Part shown: piece by piece, positions 18,106 through 28,019 of the stretch
How positions within the stretch are numbered: the first letter of the stretch is position 1
Layout of the letters: every line of letters begins with the position of its first letter
Translations under genes and position numbers: made by a program
Origin: Orientia tsutsugamushi
GTDB lineage: Bacteria > Pseudomonadota > Alphaproteobacteria > Rickettsiales > Rickettsiaceae
Reading direction: 5' to 3'
NCBI RefSeq assembly: GCF_900327275.1
Contig: NZ_LS398548.1
Coordinates: 1,612,001 to 1,676,000 of the forward strand
DNA: 64,000 nt
Notes under the pieces: generated by a model
Told to the model about the DNA's origin: nothing
Databases searched by the model: none
What the model saw: only the letters and a program-made list of their open reading frames with translations

Positions 18106-19406
18106 TAACTTTTCTCCTTCGCTATTAAATGCTGCTCTATTAATCTAGCCCTTTTTTCTATTCGACTTGCATCGGTTTGTAGGCTAGTCCATTTTTCATT
18201 TGCAAAAAGTTGTACCCGATTCAATTCCTTCAAATATCTTTCTAAATGTTCATTCGAAACTTGCTTAGCACCTAGTGAAGTAACGGCTCTACGTATTTCG
18301 GTGATTACTTCCTTCAAATGCTGAACTAATGTATAGCTAGCTATTAATTCTGATGAGCTATCTAAAATTGTGACTCCAGAAATAGATTCTAATGTGATAT
18401 AATCATAAATCGGAAATATATCTCCAATCGAAGATAAAAAGGCTATTTCAGAGTCAATGAATTCAGAATTATTAGCAAACTTAATTTTTAGATTCTTCAA
18501 TTGTTGTTTAGCTTTACCTGCATAAGACTGCTCTGGTGATATTGTGATATTTCGTCGCAAGCTTGGATGCAAGCAACTGACATTATCACAACTGTACATC
18601 GAGGCTGATTCTCCGCCTTTTAAATGACTAATCCAACTTTTTTCATCCTGAGCTAAGGAGTCATAAAAGTGTACATTATTGTTGGTAACCACGATAGTGC
18701 CAGTCATAGACATGATTGAATCATGCATATTTGATGGTATTCCAACCTTTGCTGCTGCTTTAGTGAAGATGTTATAATCATCCAGCATTAGCTCTGGATC
18801 CTTATCTTGTGCTTGTCGCAGAGATTGTTTTTGGGCTAAATCATTACGACATTTTTTACCAGCTGCAAAATAATCAAATCCACTTTGTGACTGTATATCA
18901 CGGCAAACAGCTTCTCTCATAGCCCAGTTTCTTGGTAAAGCTGTAGCAAATAATGCTTTTGTTAATTCACAATCTCCTTTGGCAAATTGATTCATCTCCA
19001 TTGCTAGATTACGTAAGTCCTTAAGAGCATTTTCGATCTGTGGAGCAAATGTTTTTAATCCTAATGAAAATGCATAAACTTTAGCTTGAGAACCAATATT
19101 CTTCATTAGTTGAACTAATTCTTCTCCAGAAATAACAGAGAAGCTACCAAGATAGGCATCAATACCGCTACAGCTCATGTTTAAAGATGGTGGAGTTATA
19201 GCAAATGGCTGAAATGATGTTTGGCTTGTTCGAGCAGACAATCCACCAGCTGCATAATATCCAGCCGCTTGATCTTGATATGATCCAGATCTGGTAACAT
19301 TAACACTCATTCCTTGAAATACATTTTCGATATTCCAAGCTAGTGATACTGGAGCTTGTAGCGAAAATAATGCTGCAATAACATAAACTCTGATTCTGAT
19401 GCTCAT
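18105..19406 (-). CDS. traH: F-type conjugal transfer protein TraH
   Basis: This 433-residue protein has a signal peptide (MSIRIRVYVIAALFSLQAPV, then SLA|WN). The TraH family features are an NxxFxGMSVNVT-like start, a FQPFAITPPSLNMSCSGID block at about 65-85 and coiled-coil segments. TraH is a periplasmic assembly protein of F pili. Its start overlaps the traF stop by 4 bp and its stop touches traG. Length is near normal (F TraH about 458). Confidence 0.92.
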   Translation of the reverse strand: MSIRIRVYVIAALFSLQAPVSLAWNIENVFQGMSVNVTRSGSYQDQAAGYYAAGGLSARTSQTSFQPFAITPPSLNMSCSGIDAYLGSFSVISGEELVQLMKNIGSQAKVYAFSLGLKTFAPQIENALKDLRNLAMEMNQFAKGDCELTKALFATALPRNWAMREAVCRDIQSQSGFDYFAAGKKCRNDLAQKQSLRQAQDKDPELMLDDYNIFTKAAAKVGIPSNMHDSIMSMTGTIVVTNNNVHFYDSLAQDEKSWISHLKGGESASMYSCDNVSCLHPSLRRNITISPEQSYAGKAKQQLKNLKIKFANNSEFIDSEIAFLSSIGDIFPIYDYITLESISGVTILDSSSELIASYTLVQHLKEVITEIRRAVTSLGAKQVSNEHLERYLKELNRVQLFANEKWTSLQTDASRIEKRARLIEQHLIAKEKS

Positions 19407-20101
19407 CTAGTCTCCAACTTATGATAATATCTATCGATTGCTAGAATATTGTCGATAATTTTATCTTCAGAAATTATGCTTCTAGCTACTGAATATATTT
19501 TTTTACCATCGCTAGCTACTAGGTATAACACAGGTACAATATGCTTAGGATTTAGTTTATTCAGCAACTCATTATTCTTACTGACAGCTAGCAACTGAAA
19601 TGCATATTTATTAGCAAAGCTCTGAACAATAGGCATAAAGGCATTACAGAGCAAGCAATCTTCTTTAACTTGTAAAATTAATCCCCAGTTTTTAGCAATG
19701 TTTTTGAGTTTTAAGTCGTTTTTCTGCTCTGATTTTTCTTGATACAGCTTTCTATGTAAGCTATTAGATGGCTCATTAGCGTTAATCAGTTGATAATCAA
19801 GTAGAGTAGCTAGTTGCCACATAGTAGCAAACTTATGAGCCTTCTCCATGATTTGTTTCTGTAGCCTTTGAGCTGCAATCACATTTTCGAGCGTTGGATT
19901 ATCAAGCGCTATACGCTGAGCTCGATTAAATTGCTCCTTCAATTCCTCGATTCTATGATCATGAGTCCAACTCATCAACTTAGAACTAGAGTTATTAAGC
20001 TCATGATCATGTTTATCATTATACCATAGAAATCCTGTTGGTGAAGCATCAACAGTGGATAAATGACTAATTAATATCATAAACATTAATAATCTGCTCA
20101 T
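19403..20101 (-). CDS. traF: F-type conjugal transfer protein TraF (thioredoxin-like)
   Basis: This 232-residue secreted protein (signal MSRLLMFMILISHLSTVDAS) is followed by a GFLWYND motif typical of TraF. A thioredoxin-like fold at about 130-220 has a CLLC pair at the usual CxxC position, unlike F TraF, which lacks it. It acts in the periplasm in pilus assembly. It overlaps traH and traN by 4 bp on each side. Confidence 0.9.
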   Translation of the reverse strand: MSRLLMFMILISHLSTVDASPTGFLWYNDKHDHELNNSSSKLMSWTHDHRIEELKEQFNRAQRIALDNPTLENVIAAQRLQKQIMEKAHKFATMWQLATLLDYQLINANEPSNSLHRKLYQEKSEQKNDLKLKNIAKNWGLILQVKEDCLLCNAFMPIVQSFANKYAFQLLAVSKNNELLNKLNPKHIVPVLYLVASDGKKIYSVARSIISEDKIIDNILAIDRYYHKLETR

Positions 20102-21792
20102 TTAGACTGACTTTGTTGCATACGATGAACTTTATCTTTGATTCCTGCAATAATGTCTTTGTTCATGCTGTTTTGAGCCTTAGTGAGTATATCACCAAAT
20201 AGTTCATCCATATTGATTTTAGTGAAATCAACTTTTTGTAATTCCTTAACAGTAAGGCCTCTACAATTTGGACATTCAGGTGTTCCAAAGTCTATTTTTA
20301 GCTGTTTTCTTGCTTCTTCCTGAAAAATTCTAGCAAGTTTTGACTGAAAGCAGCAATAAGTAGACTTTCTAGCTAAGCAAATACCTAATATCGGAATTCT
20401 TGAAGAACAGTAGGTACCGATATAGTAGCAATAACCTTTTTTTCTATATAGAGCTAATTCTTGTTCCTTAGATTTACATTGCGATAAGCCTATATCACGC
20501 CCCCAGCCAGTCATTGAAGAACAGCAATTCAAAAAACTAAATACATCTTTTTTGCATTTGCGATGTTTTCCTGAAAATACAGAAACAGGATTTGTTTTAA
20601 TGTCTTTGCTCATCTGATTTAGCATCGCTATATGAGCTACTTTAGCTATATCCCTGTTTGGTATAATAGTTGGAGTATTGCAATTGCCTCCTAAACAAAA
20701 GATTGAGTTATTACGCAATGATGAGTGTAGCATTGTTTGCTTCTCAGTTGAACAGCTATAATCGTGCTGCCATAGTAAACAAATATTTGCTACTGATTTT
20801 TGGCAAGTGCTGTTTTTTAATTCGCAATTTTGAATTTTAAGGTGTTTGCAACCATCTTTTGGATCGCTAGTACAAGAAAAAACAATCTTTTGTTTCCAAT
20901 ATGGACGATTGACTTTAAACTTGTCAAAAAATACTCTATCACCACCATCATAGTTGATTCTATTGACCTCATAGCATTCGTTACTTTCTGTTAATTGCTC
21001 AAGTTCAGGGTTTAAAACTTTCCAATATTCTGCTACTTTCCTTAGTTCTTGAGTCTTATCTCTGTAGTCATATTCAAGTATACATATTTTTTTCATTTCA
21101 TGTAATAAAAAATTTCTACCAATATGCTGTGTAGATACACCGAGCCTATTAGCAATAGCCCATTTCATTTGTTTTACAATTGCTTCGGGATCATCTGCTA
21201 GGCAGTATATTTGCGCATCTAATTCATCATCATAGTCATCGCTACGACTCTTAAGCCAATTACTATGATTCTCCTTTATTTCTTCTGTTGCAAATTCCAT
21301 TTGCCGGCTTTGCCATGGAAGCCATACATTCTCTAATTTGCACTCAACGTTTAATTCTCGAATAAGTTCAATATTGAACTTACTGCCTTCAGTACAACTT
21401 TGAATAATTTCAGTATTAGTTGTACTTGTCTGAGTTACGAAGTTACTGCTATCAAGTGCACTTAAAGGATCAGATTCAATTCTCATTGAATTAGCTATCA
21501 TATAATTTTGATCGTTGATATTATGTTGAGTTAAGGCATTGTTTTTACTGTTTTCAGCTTGAAATAACATTGCCCCACTTTCTGTACCAAGCTGATTACG
21601 GCCATGATAGGTTAAATCCTCATCATTATTAGGATAATTGACATTACTACCTTGATGAAATAATTCTTGTGTATTTGAAGAATTTCCAAGATTTACATTA
21701 TAGTTGCTAGCTTCATTATAACTGCTTTGCATTGAAGCTATACAACTGCTAATATTGAGCGTTATTAAAGTTAATATAGATAATAATCTCAT
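20098..21792 (-). CDS. traN: F-type conjugal transfer protein TraN (mating pair adhesin)
   Basis: This 564-residue Cys-rich outer-membrane protein has a signal peptide (MRLLSILTLITLNISSCIAS). The middle and C-terminal parts carry many paired Cys (FSFLNCCSSMTGWG, SKLARIFQEEARKQLKIDFG, ECPNCRG), as in TraN, which stabilises mating pairs by contacting the recipient. The first ~130 residues are Asn/Ser-rich and poorly conserved. It overlaps trbC and traF by 4 bp. It appears intact. Confidence 0.9.
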   Translation of the reverse strand: MRLLSILTLITLNISSCIASMQSSYNEASNYNVNLGNSSNTQELFHQGSNVNYPNNDEDLTYHGRNQLGTESGAMLFQAENSKNNALTQHNINDQNYMIANSMRIESDPLSALDSSNFVTQTSTTNTEIIQSCTEGSKFNIELIRELNVECKLENVWLPWQSRQMEFATEEIKENHSNWLKSRSDDYDDELDAQIYCLADDPEAIVKQMKWAIANRLGVSTQHIGRNFLLHEMKKICILEYDYRDKTQELRKVAEYWKVLNPELEQLTESNECYEVNRINYDGGDRVFFDKFKVNRPYWKQKIVFSCTSDPKDGCKHLKIQNCELKNSTCQKSVANICLLWQHDYSCSTEKQTMLHSSLRNNSIFCLGGNCNTPTIIPNRDIAKVAHIAMLNQMSKDIKTNPVSVFSGKHRKCKKDVFSFLNCCSSMTGWGRDIGLSQCKSKEQELALYRKKGYCYYIGTYCSSRIPILGICLARKSTYCCFQSKLARIFQEEARKQLKIDFGTPECPNCRGLTVKELQKVDFTKINMDELFGDILTKAQNSMNKDIIAGIKDKVHRMQQSQSK

Positions 21793-22184
21793 TGAGTATT
21801 CTCATTCATAATTTCTAATGCGGTTGCTAAAGGAATGTGGCCAGTTAATTTCTTGGTTAATCCTCTTTTTTCATCATCTATTACTATCACTGGTACAACA
21901 TCAACCTTATATTTCTCAAACAAGCTAGGATCTATATCGAAGCTAATACCAAGCTCCATAGTTTTATTCTTTGTTTGTATAAATGAGTTATTAATTAACC
22001 CACGCATCACTAATTGAGCTCCAGCCTTTTGAGATTCAGCAAAATAGCTTTTTAAAGCCTCATCACTCATTGAAAATGAGACAAAAATAAAAGTTTTTTG
22101 CTGATCCAAAAAAAAAGCATTAGCATTATTAACAAATAATAAAACCATCAACATCATTACTCGTATAACCATATTCCTCTCCAA
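21789..22184 (-). CDS. trbC: F-type conjugal transfer protein TrbC
   Basis: This 131-residue secreted protein contains FIFVSFSMSDEALKSYF and DVVPVIVIDD, matching the TrbC_Ftype family, a periplasmic protein needed for pilus assembly. It is shorter than F TrbC (about 212). It has a signal peptide (LMVLLFVNNANA). It overlaps traN by 4 bp and lies 10 bp after traU. Confidence 0.88.
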   Translation of the reverse strand: MERNMVIRVMMLMVLLFVNNANAFFLDQQKTFIFVSFSMSDEALKSYFAESQKAGAQLVMRGLINNSFIQTKNKTMELGISFDIDPSLFEKYKVDVVPVIVIDDEKRGLTKKLTGHIPLATALEIMNENTQ

Positions 22185-22194
22185 GCTTTATAAA

Positions 22195-22980
22195 TCAAAG
22201 CAAACAGCAATCTCTTTTTCGCCAAATCAAGTAACCAAAATCTTCACCATTAACTGGAAATTCTCTACCAGCTTGCCATGTAGCTTCTGTTTGACCTATG
22301 CTCTTGCAGGATTTTGTTTCTGGAATTGAATAAGTCATTTGTAGTCGATACTGACTTTTCTTCATGATAGGCATAGGATACTTGCCACATAGGCCTTTAT
22401 AACCATAATATCCCCATAACATCAGTTGCCTATGCATTCTAGCCATAAACTTACTTACCATTAATACAGATGTTCCAACTCCACCATTATGAGCAGCAGC
22501 AGTTTCAATAAAAGGGTAAAGCATTCCTTGACATTCGGCACACCAAAAAGCATAATCGCTTGCTAATAAACCAGCGCTACAACTCATGCAATCAGCTATA
22601 CATGCTTGATAAGCAGCTACATTTTGAAACAACAGCGTTTCTGGATTTAAAATCGCAGATTTAGCATCATCGCTCCATAATGGATCAAACTCTGTTAAAT
22701 ATGCTATATCGACTGCAGCCATTTCCAGACAAATAAAATCAAGCAAAATTTCCAGCCAATAAATCATTGAGTAGACATACCAATGAATGTGATAAAAAGC
22801 ACTTCCTTCAGCCTCATCTTTCATGCCTTTTTGAGTAGGGCTTCCAAATGACAAACCACCAAGACTTACCATACACATTGGTGATTTCGTAACATCTACA
22901 AGGCGTACTGGCTCCCAAAATCCAACAGGAATACCAGGTACAGGCACTGGAATCCCTGGCTTAGGACAAAGGCAGCTAAT
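22195..22980 (-). pseudogene. traU: TraU, 5'-truncated by insertion of the ankyrin segment
   Basis: The C-terminal ~260 residues of TraU are present (GFWEPVRLVDVT, CMVSLGG, CIADCMSCSAG, YGYKGLCG). Reading upstream of the possible GTG at 22947, coding continues in frame through CLCPKPGIPV to about 22980 and then meets a TAA. About 70-80 N-terminal residues including the signal peptide are missing. traW, which should lie just upstream, is absent. TraU is needed for DNA transfer in the periplasm; without a signal peptide this copy should not function. Confidence 0.85.
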
Positions 22981-23120
22981 TTATTTTTTGCTTTAAAAGT
23001 GATTTTGCGATGTTTTGAGGAAAGTATGATTTTGTTAATAAAAAATCATATAAAATAATTAAAAAGATATTCAATTTTAGATTGCAAATTACTTATTTAA
23101 TGTGTCTTATCTTTGTAAGA

Positions 23121-23126
23121 TATAAT
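23121..23126 (+). promoter_or_regulatory. Candidate -10 box upstream of the ankyrin gene
   Basis: TATAAT in an otherwise unassigned AT-rich stretch (22981-23244) that faces the ankyrin gene. No convincing -35 is seen. Confidence 0.25.
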
Positions 23127-23244
23127 TAATTTCAAGGTAAAAATTGAGTAATTATTTGCTATTTTACATTTACTTACAATGCAATTCTACACAGAAGCTT
23201 TTCAAGTTTCTAATTGTTAATAAAAAAAACTAATTTAGGAGATA

Positions 23245-24291
23245 ATGATGAATACTGCTTTACATGAAGCTGCTAAAAGTGGCAATATACAAACTGTACA
23301 ATCAATTCTTCATGAGAAAGGAAATGATTTAGATTATATAAATTCACCTGATAGGATTAATACGACGGCTTTACATTATGCTATCAGAGCAGGTCACTTA
23401 GAAATTGCAAGCCTTTTATTAACTCATGGAGCTGATCCTAATGCACAAGATACATATGGTAACACTCCTTTTCATTCCGCTTTTCGTAAAGGAAGCTTAC
23501 AATTTATAAAGCTTCTATTGAAGAATGGAGCTGATCCTAATATACGAAATCACCATGATGATATTCCTTTTCATTATGCAGCTCATTACTGCAACCCTGA
23601 TATTATAAAACTTCTATTATTGAAGGAGGGGGGTGATCTTAATGCACTAGATATACTTGGCACAACAACTCCATTTAGAGAAGTTTTCACGATATTTATG
23701 GAAGATCAAGAGAAAAATAGAGAAGTTATGCAGTTGTTAGTTGCTGAGATTGTTAAATTAGATCACAGTGGCGTAAAGATTAGTGAAAGTACTTTAAAAG
23801 GGTTTAATTTCAATAAACAACTTATTAGTGGATCAGATCTGCTAAAGGAACTCGAACAGAAATGTCATAATGAAATAGAACAAATGAAGTCTACTCTTGA
23901 TAGCGAAAGTAACTTATCTTTTTTTGATATATTTATGCTGAAAAAAGATAAAGAAGCGCTAGCAAGATTGGCTTATGATCTTGATCTTATAAAGATTAAG
24001 GGTGAGTTTTGTATGTATTCTCCCTTTATTGAAAGGGCTATTGTAGAAGTGATGACAACAAGATCTATGATGCTACAAGGAGCAGCTGAATCAATAAATG
24101 AGATATTTGAATCCAATCAGGATGCTAATCAAGAAAGTCAGACATCTTGGCTTCACTTACCACCAGAATTAAAGATGATGATATTAGAGAATCTAGGTAA
24201 TAATGATTTAACAAAACTTCAACCCACTTACTTCAATGACTTAATGGAAGATAAACTTGCAGGAGCATATGCTATATATGAGGGAGAATAG
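23245..24291 (+). CDS. Ankyrin-repeat protein with C-terminal F-box-like motif
   Basis: This 348-residue protein has about four ankyrin repeats in residues 1-150 (TALHYAIRAGHLEIASLLLTHGADPNAQD is typical), a helical middle, and a C-terminal LPPELKMMILENLGNNDL segment like the F-box/PRANC ends of Orientia Ank proteins. Known members are secreted effectors, some of which recruit host SCF ubiquitin ligases through the F-box. A good ribosome binding site (aggag) lies 8 bp before the ATG. It is on the opposite strand to the tra operon and sits exactly where traW and the ends of traU and traC are missing, so it came in as cargo. The frame is intact. Confidence 0.85.
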   Translation: MMNTALHEAAKSGNIQTVQSILHEKGNDLDYINSPDRINTTALHYAIRAGHLEIASLLLTHGADPNAQDTYGNTPFHSAFRKGSLQFIKLLLKNGADPNIRNHHDDIPFHYAAHYCNPDIIKLLLLKEGGDLNALDILGTTTPFREVFTIFMEDQEKNREVMQLLVAEIVKLDHSGVKISESTLKGFNFNKQLISGSDLLKELEQKCHNEIEQMKSTLDSESNLSFFDIFMLKKDKEALARLAYDLDLIKIKGEFCMYSPFIERAIVEVMTTRSMMLQGAAESINEIFESNQDANQESQTSWLHLPPELKMMILENLGNNDLTKLQPTYFNDLMEDKLAGAYAIYEGE

Positions 24292-24292
24292 C

Positions 24293-25148
24293 ACAAGTGT
24301 CAAAGCTCTCTGCAACATCGGTTGTTGCAAATCGCTTGTTCCATACTGTGGAGCAGCCATGGTAGCTAAAATAGACGGAAAGTTAGATAAAAATCTGATC
24401 TAGCCTCTATAGACTTTGCACTATCATCTTCTGGCACCTCTGAAAATGGATTAATTGATACAGGATTTTTCATGTCAAATTCTATGTAGCTACCGCCTAG
24501 AATCAAGCATGTACGCTTAAATGATCTTCCATAGTCAAGAACAAAAACCTTACCACCAACTCCTAAAACTGATAGCATTAATTCTTGCATAAAAACAGAT
24601 TTTCCAGACCCTAGAACTCTAGCTATACAAAGGTTAAAGTTCTCATTTGGAGCTACTCCATGCTTATTTAATGCAGGTAATAAAGCTCCACCAAAAGGTG
24701 ACCAATACATTATTTGTCCTCGTCTGCCAGCTAGCAACATACCTGGAGAACTTAAATCACCTTTCCATTCACCGATTATTGGTAATAATACTTTACTCTC
24801 TACAGAAACAGTTTTTATGCCTCGACCTAAGCTAGAAAGCGCTACTCCAACTCCTGATGTTTTTTGACCCAATATACCTTTTGGGCCTTGTTCAACTAAT
24901 TGCATTGGTAGCGCAGCTAGTAACACGGCCACATGATCATATTTACATGGCACAAAATACCATCCACTGCGTCTTAACATCGAACAAAAGGCCGATGCAG
25001 ATTGCTTAGCCTTTTTTGTTTTATCAAACATAATAACGTTGAAGTGAATATTAACAACTCTATCACCACTCTGTAGAGCAGCTACTACATCAGCTAAATC
25101 AGCAGTTTCTTGTTGTATGTCATGAAAAAAATTTGCCCATTCCTGCAT
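24293..25148 (-). pseudogene. traC: TraC ATPase, middle part, frameshifted and 3'-truncated
   Basis: The frame continues TraC after the break at about 25128 (FFHDIQQETADLADVV). It contains a Walker A-like VLGSGKS and KVFVLDYGRSFK. Family members usually have GxPGSGKS, so the P-loop is altered (ARVLGSGKS). A second frameshift near 24385 (a T run one base short) gives a premature stop at 24366. In the other frame the sequence goes on as SNFPSILATMAAPQYG to about 24293, where the ankyrin segment cuts it off. TraC is the VirB4-like ATPase of pilus assembly and normally has about 850 residues. Non-functional. Confidence 0.85.
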
Positions 25149-25992
25149 TAATATTTCTTTCTAGTGCCTCTCTTTTGGTTATAGCAGCAGTTCTTTCCAT
25201 AGCTTGATTTGGTAAAATTTGCAGACCAAAATGAATCAGGAAATTTGATTTTATATATTCATCACGACGCATTTCATTACCTAAAAACAGATCCATAGCA
25301 GATAATTTCCACTCTGCAGGCCTATTTCTTGCTTCTAGACTGATAAATATTTGATCATCATTTACATTTACACAATCATCATTCTCAAATAACGAGAAAT
25401 CTCCACTTAGAATTTGTTCAGACAATATTTCATACTGGTTAATATTTGAATGTTCTTCTTCAGGCCAGCCAAATATTACTCTCAGAAACTTTAATAATTG
25501 CTGTGCATTCACATTTTCAGTGCTTAATCCAATTGACCTAAACGTATCTTTTAAAGCATCTCGTCTGCGAATCATATCATCGATATTTGCATTTAAATTA
25601 GGTATAGTAACTGAAATCAACAATACTACATCCTTTACAGAGCCTGACTTTTGAGCTTGATCACGTAAAAATTCTGTTCTTTTATTAGCTAACTCAATAA
25701 ATATCTCTCCTTTACGATATGACTGCCAGTTGCTTAAAAAATTCTCTATATTATTACTACCAATCATCAAGACTTGCAGGCTACTTTCAGCAGGTAAATT
25801 TTCATCGCTTTTCAGAAATTCAGCAATTTCATTTTGAGCAGAAACACTAGCTCCAACTAATGGCCATGCAAGCAATACAAAACCTATTGAACCACGATTA
25901 AAGAATAGCTGAGTCTCATCATCATATGATTCATAGACAAAGTGTTTAGAAAATCTTTCTCGATCAAAATCCTTATGTATGCTTGCGTTCAC
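25120..25992 (-). pseudogene. traC: TraC ATPase, N-terminal part, frameshifted
   Basis: The N-terminal 290 residues match TraC (FVYESYDDETQLFFNRGSIG; ANKRTEFLRDQA). The frame ends at GMGKFFS because a run of seven T on the coding strand (near 25128) has one base more than needed. With six T the protein reads on as FFHDIQQE into the next frame. The start overlaps traV by 20 bp. Whether this is decay, slippage or a sequencing error cannot be decided here, but the second frameshift and the truncation downstream argue for decay. Confidence 0.85.
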
Positions 25993-26302
25993 CTTGACTC
26001 TGTTTTAATTTAAATAAATTAATAAGATATTTTTTTGGTTTTTTCGGCGACTTGTTAACAACAGCTACGCTTTGAATAGCTTTAGCTTGCCTGTAGCATA
26101 GAATACAACGTCTTTTTGATTTAGTTTTGGATGTTTCAACTTTCTCAAGATTATCAATATCAAAAGCGCCTTGAGCAACCATATTCTTTATTTCGTATAA
26201 AGACTTACATTTTAGCCCTTTAGGAATTTTACAATCAAAAGTACTTTCGAAAAAGAAACTGGTTAGGCTCATACAGCACAATAGCAATAATAAAAACTTC
26301 AT
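25973..26302 (-). CDS. traV: F-type conjugal transfer protein TraV
   Basis: This small 109-residue protein has an N-terminal hydrophobic signal with CCMSL, possibly a lipoprotein box, and the TraV pattern FDCKIPKGLKCKSLYEI. TraV is an outer-membrane lipoprotein that forms the channel with TraK and TraB. It overlaps traB by one base and traC by 20 bp. The length is shorter than F TraV (about 171), as is common in RAGE copies. Confidence 0.8.
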   Translation of the reverse strand: MKFLLLLLCCMSLTSFFFESTFDCKIPKGLKCKSLYEIKNMVAQGAFDIDNLEKVETSKTKSKRRCILCYRQAKAIQSVAVVNKSPKKPKKYLINLFKLKQSQGERKHT

Positions 26303-27630
26303 TATAAATAATACTCCTCTAACTTTTGTGATTGATCGAATTTATTATGCAAATTAACTTTTTCATTGTTAGTTGATTGTGAATAAGTTAAATTATGTGG
26401 CTTCTTCTTGTGCTCAAGTAAGTCAAAACCTTTTTTAAATACAACATCGATGACTCTACCTGACGCAATAAGAACGACTGGGCTCATAGAATCAGCTCGT
26501 TTTATAGCAAAATCAGCTAGCTTATCAAAAGCATTGCTAGCTCCAGCGTAAGCTCCAGACTGAAGCGCATCTCCAATCTGAAACTCTTGTTGTTGGCCTC
26601 CAGCTACTAGGTTTAAAGTTGGTAGCATATCAGGTTTAATAGCCTTAGATTGCAGAAACTTAGCTATACTGCTAAATACTCCATTTAATGCAGCCATGCT
26701 TGCTATGTTAGACGATTTATCTACCACGATTCCTTTAATTCCAGAACGTCCGTCTTCGCCTATCAACCAGCCTTCCACCTTTTTTTCGATAATATCTCCT
26801 TGGTTATTGACTACTGAAAGAGTTTCGATGCGACATTTAGCTCTCTCTGAAGACATCTCTCCGTTACAGGATCCAATTAAAATTGCATTTTTGATTTGAT
26901 CAGTTTTATATTTATTATAAAGAATTGCTGTATCAAGCAACTGCAGAACAATTGGTTCTGGTGATGAAGAGCTGTTTGTTCCTGTGCCTACAACGACTCC
27001 AGTAAGTAGCACAGCTCTAGCAGAACTACCGCTAGTAACATAGTTCTCAACATTTTTTTTTTGCTCAGATTCAGCTCTCCTAAGATTTACATAAGGCTTT
27101 ACTACTACAGGAGCTTGCTCTGTTTTGTTATCATGTGGTGAATTTAAAATATGATGATTAAGATCAGAACTAAATTCATCACTATCATTATTATATAGAC
27201 TCTGCTTAGGCTGATTCTCCAATATCTCAAGTTTTTGGTTAAAATTATTAATTTGGGCTGTAATTTCTAAATATCTGCTGTCTATTACACTGTCAAATCT
27301 ATCTTTTAATGTTTTGACTTCATTAAGTATTTCTTCTGTCCATTTTGCTCTCAAATCTACAGCTTGTTCTATTCCAGAAATCGCTTCTCTTGACTCACGA
27401 TTTTCAATAAAAATTATAGATTCTTTCGTTTTACCACTTTCAGATAAAAAATATGAAACAACCATTATTGTGATGCTTATAAAAGTTAAGGCAATTACTG
27501 GCTTTCTACGAATGATATTTGTTAATTCTGATAACTTGCTATTAGACCTAACAGATTCAGCCTTTGGTTTATCATTTAGCTCTAAATCTTCTTCTTTTGT
27601 ATTATTATTGTCTGAATTGTCCTGTTCCAC
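26302..27630 (-). CDS. traB: F-type conjugal transfer protein TraB
   Basis: This 442-residue protein has one N-terminal membrane segment (about 43-65), a coiled-coil stretch and a VirB10/TrbI-like C-terminal domain (AVLLTGVVVGTGTNS, LIGSCNGEMSSERAKCRIETLS). TraB spans the periplasm between the inner membrane and the TraK/TraV ring. The start overlaps nothing upstream; the stop touches traV. It looks intact. Confidence 0.9.
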   Translation of the reverse strand: MEQDNSDNNNTKEEDLELNDKPKAESVRSNSKLSELTNIIRRKPVIALTFISITIMVVSYFLSESGKTKESIIFIENRESREAISGIEQAVDLRAKWTEEILNEVKTLKDRFDSVIDSRYLEITAQINNFNQKLEILENQPKQSLYNNDSDEFSSDLNHHILNSPHDNKTEQAPVVVKPYVNLRRAESEQKKNVENYVTSGSSARAVLLTGVVVGTGTNSSSSPEPIVLQLLDTAILYNKYKTDQIKNAILIGSCNGEMSSERAKCRIETLSVVNNQGDIIEKKVEGWLIGEDGRSGIKGIVVDKSSNIASMAALNGVFSSIAKFLQSKAIKPDMLPTLNLVAGGQQQEFQIGDALQSGAYAGASNAFDKLADFAIKRADSMSPVVLIASGRVIDVVFKKGFDLLEHKKKPHNLTYSQSTNNEKVNLHNKFDQSQKLEEYYL

Positions 27631-27668
27631 TATTCCTCCGCTTTTTGAATGTTAATGTTTCTACCTTA

Positions 27669-28004
27669 TCAATTAATTTTCATACCACCGGCAATCCAAT
27701 CTAGGTAAAAGCCTAAAATAACACCAATTGCTACCATTACTCCGGCAAGCTTTATATTGCCTCTTGCTACAGCCCAAATCGATGATAGAATAGTTGCACT
27801 TGATATACCTATTGTTTTTAGTTTTCCACTAAAAAGTCCGTCTATTTTATTAAGCTGCCCTTCAAGAGTATCAGCTAATGCTGGCTCAAAAGAAAAAACA
27901 CAAGCAGTAATTATAATAATTAACAGCCCTACAACTACATTATTCCACTGTATTCCAAATGTAGGGTTTAGCATATTTAGTCGAGATTTTTGATATATGA
28001 ACAT
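27669..28004 (-). CDS. Pilin-like small membrane protein in the tra operon
   Basis: This 111-residue protein has a long N-terminal hydrophobic segment ending PALA, as in a cleaved signal, then a short polar stretch and two hydrophobic helices (TIGISSATILSSIWAVARGN, LAGVMVAIGVILGFYLDWIA). That is the layout of TrbC/VirB2 or F TraA pilin precursors. In F the pilin gene precedes traL; here the gene lies between traK and traB. I infer a pilin subunit from topology and context, not from a diagnostic motif. Confidence 0.6.
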   Translation of the reverse strand: MFIYQKSRLNMLNPTFGIQWNNVVVGLLIIIITACVFSFEPALADTLEGQLNKIDGLFSGKLKTIGISSATILSSIWAVARGNIKLAGVMVAIGVILGFYLDWIAGGMKIN

Positions 28005-28019
28005 TTTTATTGCTTATTA

